NCBI GenBank assembly: GCA_018402075.1
Contig: JAGYJP010000002.1
Coordinates: 600,101-664,100, forward strand
DNA length: 64,000 nt
Source: Candidatus Nanopelagicales bacterium
Lineage (GTDB): Bacteria; Actinomycetota; Actinomycetes; S36-B12
Reading direction: 5' to 3'
A program made the position numbers and the translations under genes. The number at the start of each line of letters is the position of its first letter. The stretch's first letter is position 1. Positions 46,742 to 57,890 of the stretch are shown here, in pieces. The notes under the pieces are model-generated. The model saw only the letters and a program-made list of their open reading frames with translations, did not search any database and had not been told where the DNA came from.

Positions 46742-47500
46742 TCACAATCCAGCCGCCGTATAAAGGGATCTAAGCTCTGGTCCAGAAAGGATCCTTATGC
46801 TGCCTGGTTTTTGCTGACCTAGGTGGATTGGGCCGATTCGCGTGCGCACCAGAGCGGTGACCGGAGATCCCACGGCTTCAAACATCCGGCGAACAATTCG
46901 ATTTCTCCCCTCATGAATCACGATCTCCACCATTGCCGCATTCTTGGCCCGGGTAATCACCCGCGCCTTATTGGCGGCAGCGGGTCCATCGTCCAATTCA
47001 ACTCCACTGACGAGTGCTTGGACTTCTTGACCACTTATCTCCTTAACCGTCGCAATGTAGGTTTTGTCTACTGCATGCTTTGGATGCGTAAGTCGATTGG
47101 CCAGTTCGCCATCGTTGGTGAGAAGCAGTAATCCTTCTGTCTCAGCGTCAAGTCGCCCAACATGAAACACTCGCGTAGCCGAGTCACGGATAAAGTCACC
47201 CACACAGGGTCTCCCCTGGTCATCGGACATTGTCGTAAGAACCCCTAATGGTTTATTGAGTACCAACACAATCGTGTCCGCTTTGGTTGGTACTCGTTCA
47301 CCATCGACGTGAATGACATCTACTTCCGGGTCCACTCGAGTACCTTGTTCAAGAACAACTTTCCCGTTGACTGTCACGCGACGACGCTCAATCAAATTCT
47401 CACATGCACGGCGGCTACCTAAGCCAGCCTGAGATAGAACCTTTTGAAGCCTGACACCCTCACCCGATTCGGGATTACTCGAATCAAGTTTGTTAATCAC
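46742..47500 (-). CDS. rluB: 23S rRNA pseudouridine synthase RluB-type
   Basis: RsuA/RluB-family pseudouridine synthase, 252 aa: S4 RNA-binding domain at the N-terminus (VRLQKVLSQAGLGSRRACE), catalytic Asp in HVGRLDAETEGLLLLTNDG, and RMFEAVGSPVTALVR near the end. The RluB (23S position near 2605) assignment rests on family and its place after scpB. Overlaps scpB by 8 nt. Confidence 0.93.
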   Translation of the reverse strand: MINKLDSSNPESGEGVRLQKVLSQAGLGSRRACENLIERRRVTVNGKVVLEQGTRVDPEVDVIHVDGERVPTKADTIVLVLNKPLGVLTTMSDDQGRPCVGDFIRDSATRVFHVGRLDAETEGLLLLTNDGELANRLTHPKHAVDKTYIATVKEISGQEVQALVSGVELDDGPAAANKARVITRAKNAAMVEIVIHEGRNRIVRRMFEAVGSPVTALVRTRIGPIHLGQQKPGSIRILSGPELRSLYTAAGL

Positions 47501-48098
47501 CAGAAGCTACCGACTCAAGAACCGCATCTAGATCGGCCAGATCCGGTAGGTGCTCTGCAAGTGGTGGTAGATCCTCCAAAGATGCAATACCCATACGTTC
47601 GAGAAAGAAGGAAGTGGTTTTATAGAAGATGGCACCAGATTCATGCTCTGTGCCGGCTTCTTCGATCAGGCCTCGAGTCAACAGCGTCTTTATCACTCCA
47701 TCGATGTTGACTCCTCGTACAGCACTAACTCGACCGCGCGTGACCGGTTGACGGTAAGCAATTACGGCAAGAGTTTCGAGCGCGGCTTGTGTCAATCGCG
47801 CTTGCTGCCCATCGATTACCCAACGCTCAATAAGCGGTGAACACTCGGCCCGGGTGTAGAAGCGCCAGCCTCCAGCGACCTCTCGCAGGTCAAAACCTCG
47901 CTCCTGATCTGTGTATTGCGCAGCCAAATTTCGCAGAGTGGTATCCACATCAGTTTCCGGCTCGCGGGTGATCTGCGCAAGGTCACGCGCAGTCAGTGGT
48001 TCATCACTCAGGAGTAAGAGAGCCTCCAACGCAGCCGCAAGAGTTGGTGCGCCCAGACTGTCGCTCACTGGCTCTTCATATTCTGAATTCTCGGTCAT
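47493..48098 (-). CDS. scpB: Segregation and condensation protein B
   Basis: Winged-helix subunit of the SMC-ScpAB condensin, 201 aa. ALEALLLLSDEPLTARDLA and the GGWRFYTR, ALETLAVIAYRQPVTRGRVSAVRGV segments are typical. An acidic tail follows. Overlaps scpA by 4 nt. Confidence 0.95.
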   Translation of the reverse strand: MTENSEYEEPVSDSLGAPTLAAALEALLLLSDEPLTARDLAQITREPETDVDTTLRNLAAQYTDQERGFDLREVAGGWRFYTRAECSPLIERWVIDGQQARLTQAALETLAVIAYRQPVTRGRVSAVRGVNIDGVIKTLLTRGLIEEAGTEHESGAIFYKTTSFFLERMGIASLEDLPPLAEHLPDLADLDAVLESVASGD

Positions 48099-48982
48099 AA
48101 TTCCTCTTCCATTATCTGGATAGATACTTCTGCAACGGTATTGGACTCCACGGCGTCAATTTCACGCTCCACATCGAATTCATCGGTGACATCGACCTCC
48201 CCGTCGTCCTGTCCCACCCAGCGAATAGTGAGATCACCCAAGGGTGAAATTTGCTCAAAGACCACCGCCTGTTCCCGATATAGCTCCAATAACGCCAAGA
48301 ATCGGCCGACAATCAAGAGCGTTGTGTCACAGTCCGCTGTCAATGCTCGGAAAGTTGTTGCTCGCACTCTCCGAAGACGGTCCACAATAATTGCTGCTTG
48401 TTCACGAACCGACACTCTTTGCACATGGATATGACCAAGTCCCACTTCCTCCACAGGCTTTGGAGTGAGGGCTTTTGCCGCCATGGCGGCAAACTGTTCT
48501 GGACCAAGACCAATCATTACCTCGGGGAGCATGTCTGCAAACTGTGGCTCTAAGCCAACCGTTCTCGGGAATGATTTACTCGCCGAGTTCATCATGTCCG
48601 TAAAGATCACAGTAATTTCTTTGTAGGCGCGGTACTGCAAGATACGGGCAAATAACAGATCACGGGCTTCGAGTAACGCGAGATCTTCTTCATCTTCTAC
48701 TTCTCCTCGAGGAAGAAGTCGGGCCGCTTTGAGGTCAAGAAGTGTGGCTGCAACGACAAGGAAGCTACTGGTCTCATCCAGGTCCCATGAATCACCCTGC
48801 ACACGAATGTGAGAAATGAAATCATCAGTCACTTGATGAAGCGCTAGTTCTGTGACTTCAAGTTTATGCTTGGAAATCAACGATAGAAGGAGATCAAACG
48901 GTCCTTCGAAATCTCCCACCTTGACTGAGAAACCACCCTCGCCGACAACTCCCTGAGTGGATTCGGCCGCCACGGATGTCAC
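48095..48982 (-). CDS. scpA: Segregation and condensation protein A (kleisin)
   Basis: Kleisin that bridges SMC heads and ScpB; 295 aa. N-terminal FEGPFDLLLSLISKHKLEVTEL is the family hallmark, followed by ATLLDLKAARLLP, with a C-terminal winged-helix. A negatively charged tail ends the protein. Overlaps parA by 4 nt. Confidence 0.95.
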   Translation of the reverse strand: MTSVAAESTQGVVGEGGFSVKVGDFEGPFDLLLSLISKHKLEVTELALHQVTDDFISHIRVQGDSWDLDETSSFLVVAATLLDLKAARLLPRGEVEDEEDLALLEARDLLFARILQYRAYKEITVIFTDMMNSASKSFPRTVGLEPQFADMLPEVMIGLGPEQFAAMAAKALTPKPVEEVGLGHIHVQRVSVREQAAIIVDRLRRVRATTFRALTADCDTTLLIVGRFLALLELYREQAVVFEQISPLGDLTIRWVGQDDGEVDVTDEFDVEREIDAVESNTVAEVSIQIMEEEL

Positions 48983-49806
48983 CTGGCGAGGACCTCTCGA
49001 GCAAGCCGCCGATAGGCAACTGCTCCAGAACTCGAGGCCGCGAACTCGGTGATGGGTTCGCCGGCCACAGCTGAATCGGGAAACTTCACTGTCCGGTTGA
49101 TGGTGGTGGTGAAAACAGTGTCTCCAAATGCACCAGTTACGGACTCCAACACCTCACGACTATGTAGCGTGCGTGGATCATGCATGGTGGGCAAAACCCC
49201 AACTATTGTGAGTTGGGGATTGAGTCTGGAGATCACCTTGTCAATGGTGTCCTTGAGAAGGGCCACACCCCGAAGTGCGAAATACTCGGTCGCCATGGGG
49301 ATAATCACTTCATTACTGGCCGTTAAGGCATTGAGGGTGAGAAGGCCCAATGAAGGCTGGCAATCAATGAGGACAAAGTCGTAGTCGCCAATAACAGGTT
49401 CTAGTGCTCGCTGAAGGGCATACTCGCGACCGACTTCGCTCACCAATTGAACTTCGGCGGCAGACAGATCAATATTGCTTGGGATCAGATCAAGACCCTT
49501 CACTTTGGTGGAGATGATGACATCGCCAACATGGCATTCATTATCAGTAAGCAGGTTATAGATCGACAGGTCTGAGGCGTGCGGGTTGAGACCCAATGCA
49601 ACCGAAAGCGCACCTTGGGGATCGAAATCCACGAGTAGCACCTTGCGTCCGTACCCAGCAAGGGCCGCTCCCAGGGAAACGGTGGAAGTGGTCTTGCCAA
49701 CTCCACCTTTTTGATTGACCATGGCGATAATTCGAGCGGGCCCGTGCTCTATAACCGCGGGCGGCTCAGGAATATCAGGCAGATGAGCGAATTCGGACTC
49801 AGACAT
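48979..49806 (-). CDS. ParA/Soj-family ATPase
   Basis: 275 aa P-loop ATPase with deviant Walker A KGGVGKTTSTVSLG, DFDPQGALSVALG and IDCQPSLG. No parB or parS is seen beside it, and it is fixed next to scpA/scpB, so this is the accessory ParA conserved at scpAB in actinobacteria, not the origin-linked ParAB pair. ATG without Shine-Dalgarno, nine bases after TAGGCT. Confidence 0.93.
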   Translation of the reverse strand: MSESEFAHLPDIPEPPAVIEHGPARIIAMVNQKGGVGKTTSTVSLGAALAGYGRKVLLVDFDPQGALSVALGLNPHASDLSIYNLLTDNECHVGDVIISTKVKGLDLIPSNIDLSAAEVQLVSEVGREYALQRALEPVIGDYDFVLIDCQPSLGLLTLNALTASNEVIIPMATEYFALRGVALLKDTIDKVISRLNPQLTIVGVLPTMHDPRTLHSREVLESVTGAFGDTVFTTTINRTVKFPDSAVAGEPITEFAASSSGAVAYRRLAREVLAR

Positions 49807-49815
49807 GGTGGGATC

Positions 49816-49821
49816 AGCCTA
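49816..49821 (-). promoter_or_regulatory. Candidate -10 element upstream of parA-scpA-scpB-rluB
   Basis: TAGGCT, minus strand, nine bases before the parA ATG. Same hexamer and spacing as upstream of the MBL gene at 12658. Inference. Confidence 0.4.
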
Positions 49822-49888
49822 CTGTGTCATCCGGGCATCGTGAGGCATTGGCGTGTGGAGAATGATTGGAGAATGTCTCGAATTTGGG

Positions 49889-50785
49889 CTACAAGGCCCG
49901 AGGATGTGCGCCTGAATAGACCTCACGCAGGGTATCCACGGTCACCATGGTGTAAATCTGAGTTGTTGTCACGGAGGAATGACCCAAGAGTTCCTGCACC
50001 GATCGAACATCGGCTCCCCGCTCGAGCAGATGGGTGGCATAACTATGTCGGAAACTATGAGGTGTTACGCCCGGAATCCCTGCTTCATGGGCAGCCTCGG
50101 CAACAATTTCCCATGCACTCTGTCGTGATAGGGGCCTGCCTCGAGTATTGAGAAATATCCGATAACTCAGACCCCCCTTATTCTTGGCAAGTAACGCTCC
50201 GCGCTCTTCCTGGAGATATCGGTTGACGGCTCCAAGTGCTACCGAACCCACGGGGACCAATCTCGATTTATTGCCTTTCCCCGTGACAACGACTGTTTCG
50301 GTGTCGAAGTCAAGATCGTCCAGATCTAATCCCACAAGTTCAGATATTCGAATCCCGGTACCATACAAAAATTCAATGACGGCCGTATTTCGCTGTGGCA
50401 GCGAGGTGTTTCCTGCCGCTTCAATCACAGATACCACACTGTCATATGCCAGCGCTTTCGGAAGTCGCCGCGAAACACTCGGCGGTCGAATATCTACTGC
50501 AGGATTTGAGGCTTCCCAGCCTTCTTCGACAGCAAACTTATGGAACCCCCTCACTGAGATTACCGTTCGAGCTGCACTTGACGTACTTAAATCCCCAGCC
50601 AACGAGGCCGAGAAGTCACTCACTGAATTTGCCGTGATTAGTGCCAGATCGACGATTCCATGGTGTTCACACCACTGGACATAACGCTCCAGATCTCGGC
50701 GATAAGCCGCAACCGTGTTGGTGGAGAGTCCCCGTTCAATACTTACATGATCGAGGTAACCGCGAATTGCAGTTGCAATTTTCAG
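49889..50785 (-). CDS. xerD: Site-specific tyrosine recombinase XerD, probable CTG start
   Basis: Resolves chromosome dimers at dif with XerC. The catalytic domain is complete: TGIRISELVGL (Arg), HSFRHSYATHLLERG, LLGHSSVTTTQIYT (His, Tyr). The first ATG/GTG/TTG in frame is GTG 50623, which gives a 244-aa protein without the core-binding domain. But the 54 codons before it translate as a normal XerD N-terminus (IRGYLDHVSIERGLSTNTV, AYRRDLERYVQWC), reaching CTG 50785, which overlaps the ald stop as CTGA. That start gives 298 aa, the family length. An ATT at 50779 is another rare option. Confidence 0.85.
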   Translation of the reverse strand: MKIATAIRGYLDHVSIERGLSTNTVAAYRRDLERYVQWCEHHGIVDLALITANSVSDFSASLAGDLSTSSAARTVISVRGFHKFAVEEGWEASNPAVDIRPPSVSRRLPKALAYDSVVSVIEAAGNTSLPQRNTAVIEFLYGTGIRISELVGLDLDDLDFDTETVVVTGKGNKSRLVPVGSVALGAVNRYLQEERGALLAKNKGGLSYRIFLNTRGRPLSRQSAWEIVAEAAHEAGIPGVTPHSFRHSYATHLLERGADVRSVQELLGHSSVTTTQIYTMVTVDTLREVYSGAHPRAL

Positions 50786-51897
50786 GTGAGTAGCCGTTCA
50801 ACATTTGTGAGTGGTAAATCAAATGACTCGGCAACCGCTGCATAGGTGACTTGGCCATCATGGACATTCAAGCCGAGTGCAAGTGCGGGATCATCGGCTA
50901 AGGCTTTCCTCCAGCCCTTATCCGCTAATGCGACTGCATATGGCAAAGTCACGTTGGTCAATGCATAGGTGGATGTATGTGGAACAGCTCCAGGCATATT
51001 CGCCACGCAGTAGAAGACCGAGTTGTGAATCGGGTACGTTGGATCGGCATGGGTAGTGGGTCGGGAATCCTCAAAGCAACCGCCCTGGTCAATGGCGATG
51101 TCAACGAGGACTGATCCCGTCTTCATGCGGGACACCAGATCATTAGAGATTAATTTAGGTGCCTTCGCGCCAGGGACGAGTACCGCTCCAATAACCATGT
51201 CTGCGTCGAGAACTGCGCGCTCAATTTCATAGGCATTAGACGCTACTGTTTGCATATGCCCTTGGTAGATGGCATCGACTTGGCGTAGTCGAGCGATGTT
51301 TTTGTCGAGCAGGAGGACTTCGGCCTGCATGCCCAAGGCAATGGCTGCGGCGTTCATGCCAGCGACGCCTGCGCCCAGAACAACTACCTTCGCAGCGTAC
51401 ACACCGGATACTCCACCCATGAGGACACCGCGTCCGCCATGAGCGCGCATGAGTGCATGGGAGCCAACCTGCGGTGCGAGACGCCCTGCCACTTCGGACA
51501 TAGGTGCCAGCAGTGGGAGCGATCCATCAGGCAACTCAACGGTCTCGTAAGCGATAGCTGTGGATCCGGATGCAATTAAGGCATTGGTGCATTCTTGTGA
51601 TGCGGCCAAATGCAAGTACGTAAAAATCACTTGACCCTTACGCATACGGTGATACTCCGCTGCAATGGGCTCCTTCACCTTAAGGATCATGTCGGCTGCT
51701 TCCCACACGTCATCTGCGGTCGGCAAAATCGTGGCACCCGCGGAAACGAAATCCTTGTCAGGGATAGATGAACCCGTACCCGCGCCAGCCTCAATGACGA
51801 CTTGGTGCCCGTGCATAACGAGCTCGTGAACACCGGATGGAGTAATCGCAACACGGTATTCGTGGTTCTTAATTTCCTTCGGTACGCCAACCTTCAC
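50782..51897 (-). CDS. ald: Alanine dehydrogenase
   Basis: NAD-dependent interconversion of alanine and pyruvate plus ammonia. 371 aa beginning MKVGVPKEIKNHEYRVAITP, with catalytic His/Lys regions LKVKEPIAAEY and YLHLAA and the NAD site VVLGAGVAGMNAAAIA. GTG start with GAGGT five bases upstream. It overlaps xerD by 4 nt. Confidence 0.96.
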   Translation of the reverse strand: MKVGVPKEIKNHEYRVAITPSGVHELVMHGHQVVIEAGAGTGSSIPDKDFVSAGATILPTADDVWEAADMILKVKEPIAAEYHRMRKGQVIFTYLHLAASQECTNALIASGSTAIAYETVELPDGSLPLLAPMSEVAGRLAPQVGSHALMRAHGGRGVLMGGVSGVYAAKVVVLGAGVAGMNAAAIALGMQAEVLLLDKNIARLRQVDAIYQGHMQTVASNAYEIERAVLDADMVIGAVLVPGAKAPKLISNDLVSRMKTGSVLVDIAIDQGGCFEDSRPTTHADPTYPIHNSVFYCVANMPGAVPHTSTYALTNVTLPYAVALADKGWRKALADDPALALGLNVHDGQVTYAAVAESFDLPLTNVERLLT

Positions 51898-51956
51898 GAT
51901 TACCTCACGCCTTCTCTTGTCACTTCATGATCATTCTTATCATGGTGATCCAAGCC

Positions 51957-52649
51957 TCACACTACTGCAGCGGGACCTTCAATTGGGTTCACCGGGAGAC
52001 GACCATTCGCCATCAGCATTTCCCTCGCCTGCCACTGGCTTTCTGCCTCCCGAAGGCGATTCCAATCGCTCCCACGCGCCGCTTGTGCGGCCAACACTCC
52101 CACCACAGTTGTTGGGTTTCCCATCGATCCGTCCAGAACTGCATTTACCGCTGTATCGAGGTCAAGCCAGACTCCTGGAAGCTCCATTTCTTCGGCTTCC
52201 CCTGTGTGGTGTCTGCCACCCACAATCTGAGAAATTCCTCGAGCGAGGTAGACCCGTATTGCCTCACTAGAGCCACCCGGTGAATTGAAAAAGTCGATCA
52301 GGACATGCCACGTGTCAGCAACGAGTCCAGCTTCTTCAGCCAATTCGCGCTGGGCAGCGGTGAGGGGGAACTCATGGGGATCATCCAGTAGACCGGCGGG
52401 CGTTTCAAAAAGAAATGCGCCCAATGGCTGTCGGTATTGCCGAATCAAGTACACCCGATCCATGTGATCAAGGACGACAATCGCGACCGCTCCAGGATGT
52501 ACAACGACATCGCGCCGCACCTGGTGCCCACCAATATCTACCGACTCAACGACAACGTTCCACTTTGCACCGCGATGAATGCTTTCGCTATTAAGGACGC
52601 GAACAGGCTCCCAATGGTCAGAAATAGGTCCGTTCCAGAATTCAGACAT
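51957..52649 (-). CDS. NUDIX hydrolase, ADP-ribose pyrophosphatase type
   Basis: 230 aa. The Nudix box is complete: GLLDDPHEFPLTAAQRELAEEAGL region (G-x5-E-x7-REL-x-EE-x-G). The RQYRQPLGAFLFETPAG segment is typical of ADP-ribose pyrophosphatases. It is 15 nt after pyrG, with no clear Shine-Dalgarno. A C-terminal extension of about 40 residues follows the fold. Confidence 0.9.
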   Translation of the reverse strand: MSEFWNGPISDHWEPVRVLNSESIHRGAKWNVVVESVDIGGHQVRRDVVVHPGAVAIVVLDHMDRVYLIRQYRQPLGAFLFETPAGLLDDPHEFPLTAAQRELAEEAGLVADTWHVLIDFFNSPGGSSEAIRVYLARGISQIVGGRHHTGEAEEMELPGVWLDLDTAVNAVLDGSMGNPTTVVGVLAAQAARGSDWNRLREAESQWQAREMLMANGRLPVNPIEGPAAVV

Positions 52650-52664
52650 TGGTAGAGGAAATTT

Positions 52665-54344
<1,680 letters not shown>

Positions 54345-54346
54345 TT

Positions 54347-54352
54347 AGACTA
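54347..54352 (-). promoter_or_regulatory. Candidate -10 element upstream of pyrG
   Basis: TAGTCT (minus strand) eight bases before the pyrG GTG; no Shine-Dalgarno. Fits the TAnnnT pattern. Inference. Confidence 0.42.
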
Positions 54353-54397
54353 TCACTGATTTCCCGGATCAGTAAATGGCGCGCGGAGGATTGAGCC

Positions 54398-56122
54398 TTA
54401 CCCCCGAGCCATGGCGAGTAATTCCTCCGCATGGGCGGCCCCACTCGTGGAGTCTGTGAGACCAGACAACATGCGGGTAATCTCTCGGGTCCTATCTTCA
54501 CCATTTACTTCTGTCACAGTTGTGGTGGTCTCGCCCGACTCGGTCCTCTTTTGAACAACAAAATGAGTTTGGGCAAAGGCAGCAACTTGGGGCAAATGTG
54601 TCACAACAATCACCTGCACACTTTCGGCAAGCATTGCCAAACGTCGGCCAACCTCCACCGCCACTTCACCCCCAATTCCAGCATCAACTTCATCAAAAAT
54701 CATGGTGGGAACAGAAATCTCTGACGCCAGCGCCACCTCAATGGCCAACATAATTCGACTCAATTCACCACCGGAAACTGAAGCACCCATGGGCCGAAAA
54801 TCATCTCCGCCATCTGCGGCAATCGTGAATTCAATGTGATCGGCACCCGACTTGGTCCACTGGGCGGGATCGGGTTGCGACTTCACCCGAATGGAAATTA
54901 AGGCACTTGGCATGGCAAGCTGCTTCAATTCTTTCTCGATTCTCCCACTCAAGTCTGAGGCCGACTCTTGCCGCGCAGCGGTCAGCTGATTCCCCAATTG
55001 GACAAGATCTTTAAGCGCGTCGGCGATGTCAGATTCAAGTTGCGTCAGCGCTGCATCAGACACATCTAGTTGAGGCAGTTGCTCTTGCGCCTTTCGGCTC
55101 CACTCGTGGATGTCCTTGATAGCGGGTCCATACTTTTTCTCGAGCGATTTAATTGACGCTAATCGCTGCTCCATGGACTCAAGTCGAATGGGATCGGCAT
55201 CAAGGGCGCGAATGTAGTCTGCCAATTCGGCATCAATGTCGATGATTTCGGACAGGACTGCACTGATGCGATCAGCATAGGTTTTTACAACAGGATCAAG
55301 TTGAACTGCCTGGGTAATATCCTTCGCCACGCTAGCTAACTGTTGTGAAATGGTTGGCGCCCCCGATTCGCGCTCCGTGAGTGATTCCCTTGCGGAATCA
55401 ATAAGTGCACGAATTGCTTCGGAACTTCGGAGAACATTAAGCGTGTTCTGCAATTCCATATCCTCATCAATCTCCGGAGATACCTCCTGAATTTCCTTAA
55501 TCCCCGCGGCCAGCATTTGAGCTTTTAATGAATTCTCTCCTCGATCAGCAATCAATGAATTTCGTGTCTTCACAAGTGAACGCCATTTTTTCCTGGCAGT
55601 TTGATAATTGCTCACTTGGTTTACCCGCTCATTACCCCCCGCCCGATCGATCAGAATCAGCTGCTCGTGTGGATCGCGTAATCGAATCTGCTCCGACTGT
55701 CCGTGAACCGCAATAAGCGATTGCGCGATGTCTGAAATACCGCCCACAGGGACATTCTTACCGCCGAGAAAGGCTTTGCTTCTCCCTTGATCGGTCAACT
55801 CTCGTGAAATGATCAATGCGGGAGGCAAAGATTCCCTTTCGTCAAGAATCGCTCCTTTATCCGATACCTCATTGCCAAATTCGGCAGTCCACTCAGGGCT
55901 AACTCCAAATGTGGCAACGACCTCACAGCGGTTCGCACCCGACTTCACAAAAGTTGAGGATCCGCGAGCGCCCGTGAGCAGTTGCACACTGTGAAGAACC
56001 ATCGATTTTCCGGCACCAGTTTCACCCGTGATGACATTAAAGCCGGGGCCCAATGGAATCGACGCTCGGGCAATAATCCCTAAGTTCGTAATATCTAAAT
56101 CTTCAAGCACTTCTGAGCCCAC
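54398..56122 (-). CDS. recN: DNA repair protein RecN
   Basis: SMC-like ATPase for double-strand break repair. 574 aa: Walker A GETGAGKSMVLHS, long coiled-coil arms, ABC signature VSGGELSRIMLAIEVAL and Walker B IFDEVDAGIGG. Starts with GTG 56122, or GTG 56110. It is 15 nt after nadK. Confidence 0.96.
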   Translation of the reverse strand: MGSEVLEDLDITNLGIIARASIPLGPGFNVITGETGAGKSMVLHSVQLLTGARGSSTFVKSGANRCEVVATFGVSPEWTAEFGNEVSDKGAILDERESLPPALIISRELTDQGRSKAFLGGKNVPVGGISDIAQSLIAVHGQSEQIRLRDPHEQLILIDRAGGNERVNQVSNYQTARKKWRSLVKTRNSLIADRGENSLKAQMLAAGIKEIQEVSPEIDEDMELQNTLNVLRSSEAIRALIDSARESLTERESGAPTISQQLASVAKDITQAVQLDPVVKTYADRISAVLSEIIDIDAELADYIRALDADPIRLESMEQRLASIKSLEKKYGPAIKDIHEWSRKAQEQLPQLDVSDAALTQLESDIADALKDLVQLGNQLTAARQESASDLSGRIEKELKQLAMPSALISIRVKSQPDPAQWTKSGADHIEFTIAADGGDDFRPMGASVSGGELSRIMLAIEVALASEISVPTMIFDEVDAGIGGEVAVEVGRRLAMLAESVQVIVVTHLPQVAAFAQTHFVVQKRTESGETTTTVTEVNGEDRTREITRMLSGLTDSTSGAAHAEELLAMARG

Positions 56123-56137
56123 TGACGATTTGCACGG

Positions 56138-57040
56138 TCACTTGCCCCCACGCCAGCCATCTATGGGTAACTCAAATTTCGCAACCAAGCGATCAGTGAA
56201 AGGCGCTGTCACTAACCGCGCAAAACGCACGGGTTGATTATGCGCTTTTACTTCAATTCGTGTATCCCCCACGAGATTCAACATGCGTCGCCCATCAGCC
56301 CACAGCACGGCCGGAGAGTCTTCAGAAAGATGCAAACCAATGGTGCTGGTGGGCGCAACTACCGATGCTCGAGCGAATAGTGCGTGTGCACTGATGGGAA
56401 CAAGGAGCAGCGCATTCACTTCGGGCCAAATAATCGGTCCGCCTGCTGAAAAAGCGTACGCAGTAGATCCCGTTGGGGTAGAGCAAATTACACCATCGCA
56501 ACCCCAACGGCTTAATGGCCGAGAGTCAACATCGACGAGGACGCTGATCATTTTCTCGCGCGCTTGCTTCTCCACACTTACTTCATTCAGTGCCCACGTC
56601 TCCGCAAAAGAATCGTCGGGGCCACGAACCTCTATATGTATTGCAGTTCGCTCCTCCACCATCCAAGCTCCGCGCACAATTGAATCGAGAACCAAATTAA
56701 TGTCTTCGTGCTCTGCCTCGGCGAGAAAACCCACGTGGCCCAGATTTACTCCAAGTATCGGCGCACCCGAGTGCCTGCTGACCTCCGCGGCGCGCAACAT
56801 GGTGCCATCGCCACCGATCACAAGGATTAAGTCACTCGGAGCAAGATCTGCCCCTGCTTGGCTGCCCTCCGGGGCAACAGGACCGGTTTCAGACGCCACG
56901 GGTTCCGATGTCACGTCAATCGCCGCAGACCGCAAACCCTCGGTCGCCAATTGGGCCACCTTGCGGGCGTGATCTGATTGGGAGTTCACGACCAAGTGGA
57001 CCCTTGTAGGCACCTTCTGCGCGCCTAACAAATTAGTCAC
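56138..57040 (-). CDS. nadK: NAD kinase
   Basis: Phosphorylates NAD to NADP. 300 aa from GTG 57040, chosen because it overlaps the tlyA stop as GTGA and has AAGGGG five bases upstream; the frame continues to 57073. Motifs: GGDGTMLRAAE, NLGHVGFLAE and CSTPTGSTAYAFSAGGP. Confidence 0.96.
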   Translation of the reverse strand: MTNLLGAQKVPTRVHLVVNSQSDHARKVAQLATEGLRSAAIDVTSEPVASETGPVAPEGSQAGADLAPSDLILVIGGDGTMLRAAEVSRHSGAPILGVNLGHVGFLAEAEHEDINLVLDSIVRGAWMVEERTAIHIEVRGPDDSFAETWALNEVSVEKQAREKMISVLVDVDSRPLSRWGCDGVICSTPTGSTAYAFSAGGPIIWPEVNALLLVPISAHALFARASVVAPTSTIGLHLSEDSPAVLWADGRRMLNLVGDTRIEVKAHNQPVRFARLVTAPFTDRLVAKFELPIDGWRGGK

Positions 57041-57867
57041 TGTGGCCCCTTTTCTACGACGTGGTCGATCCACTGCTCCAATTGTTGCGCATTACTGTCT
57101 GGTGGCAAGGTCGATGTTGCGTTTGTGTGGGTAAGCCAGAGGAAATACTCCACATTGCCTTTAGGACCTGGCAGCGGGCTGGCCGCCACCCCTGCCACAG
57201 ACCATCCCAGTTCCATGGCTACCAACGCAACTGAATGGACCGAGCTAGCCCTAACGCGAGGATCCCGGATAACCCCGTGATTGGCACTCACGATCACTTT
57301 TCCCGCTTCAAACTGTGGTTTCACCATGAGGACCATCTGGCCTTCCGGATCAATTAACTGAGAGAGTGCCGGCAATACCGTCTTCAATGAAATGAAAGAT
57401 AAATCTGCCACCACAAACGTTGGCAAATACGGAAGGTCGGCTGGAACTACATTCCTAATATTGATCCGTTCCATGACAACAACAGCTGGATTCGATCGAA
57501 GAGACCAAGCTAATTGGCCATAGCCCACATCAACGGAAATTACCTTTGCAGCGCCTCGCTCTAGTGCTACTTCCGTGAAGCCACCCGTTGAAGCACCCGC
57601 ATCGAGAACAATGTGATCAGTTAAATCGAGATTAAATGTATCCAGAGCACCAATAAGTTTGTAGGCACCGCGGGACACATAAGTCTTCTCAACGCCAACA
57701 ATTTTTATACTGATTTGATCGCTCACCATGCGAGCAGGTTTAAGCGCAGGCAGTCCTTCTACTAGAACCCGACTTTCCAGGATTAATGAGTGTGCGTCAG
57801 CACGCGACCGCGCCAGGCCACGCGAAACTAATTCGGCATCAAGCCTGCGCATGAGATCCGGATGCAC
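57037..57867 (-). CDS. tlyA: TlyA-family rRNA 2'-O-methyltransferase
   Basis: 276 aa: S4 RNA-binding domain (LDAELVSRGLARSRADAHSLI), a VSRGAYKL lysine, SAM site DAGASTGGFTEVAL, VADLSFISLKTVLP and VKPQFEAGK. In Mycobacterium TlyA 2'-O-methylates 16S and 23S rRNA and its loss gives capreomycin resistance; activity here is inferred. Forms tlyA-nadK-recN with overlaps. Confidence 0.94.
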   Translation of the reverse strand: MHPDLMRRLDAELVSRGLARSRADAHSLILESRVLVEGLPALKPARMVSDQISIKIVGVEKTYVSRGAYKLIGALDTFNLDLTDHIVLDAGASTGGFTEVALERGAAKVISVDVGYGQLAWSLRSNPAVVVMERINIRNVVPADLPYLPTFVVADLSFISLKTVLPALSQLIDPEGQMVLMVKPQFEAGKVIVSANHGVIRDPRVRASSVHSVALVAMELGWSVAGVAASPLPGPKGNVEYFLWLTHTNATSTLPPDSNAQQLEQWIDHVVEKGPQ

Positions 57868-57890
57868 CTATTACTAAAAACCGCACTGGG

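Noticed and set aside
48979..50785. parA plus xerD as a plasmid or integrative element
   Set aside because: No parB, integrase attachment site or transfer genes; both belong to the conserved scpAB neighbourhood.
56283..56972. 229-codon open frame antisense to nadK
   Set aside because: Mirror of a confidently assigned gene, without a recognisable domain.
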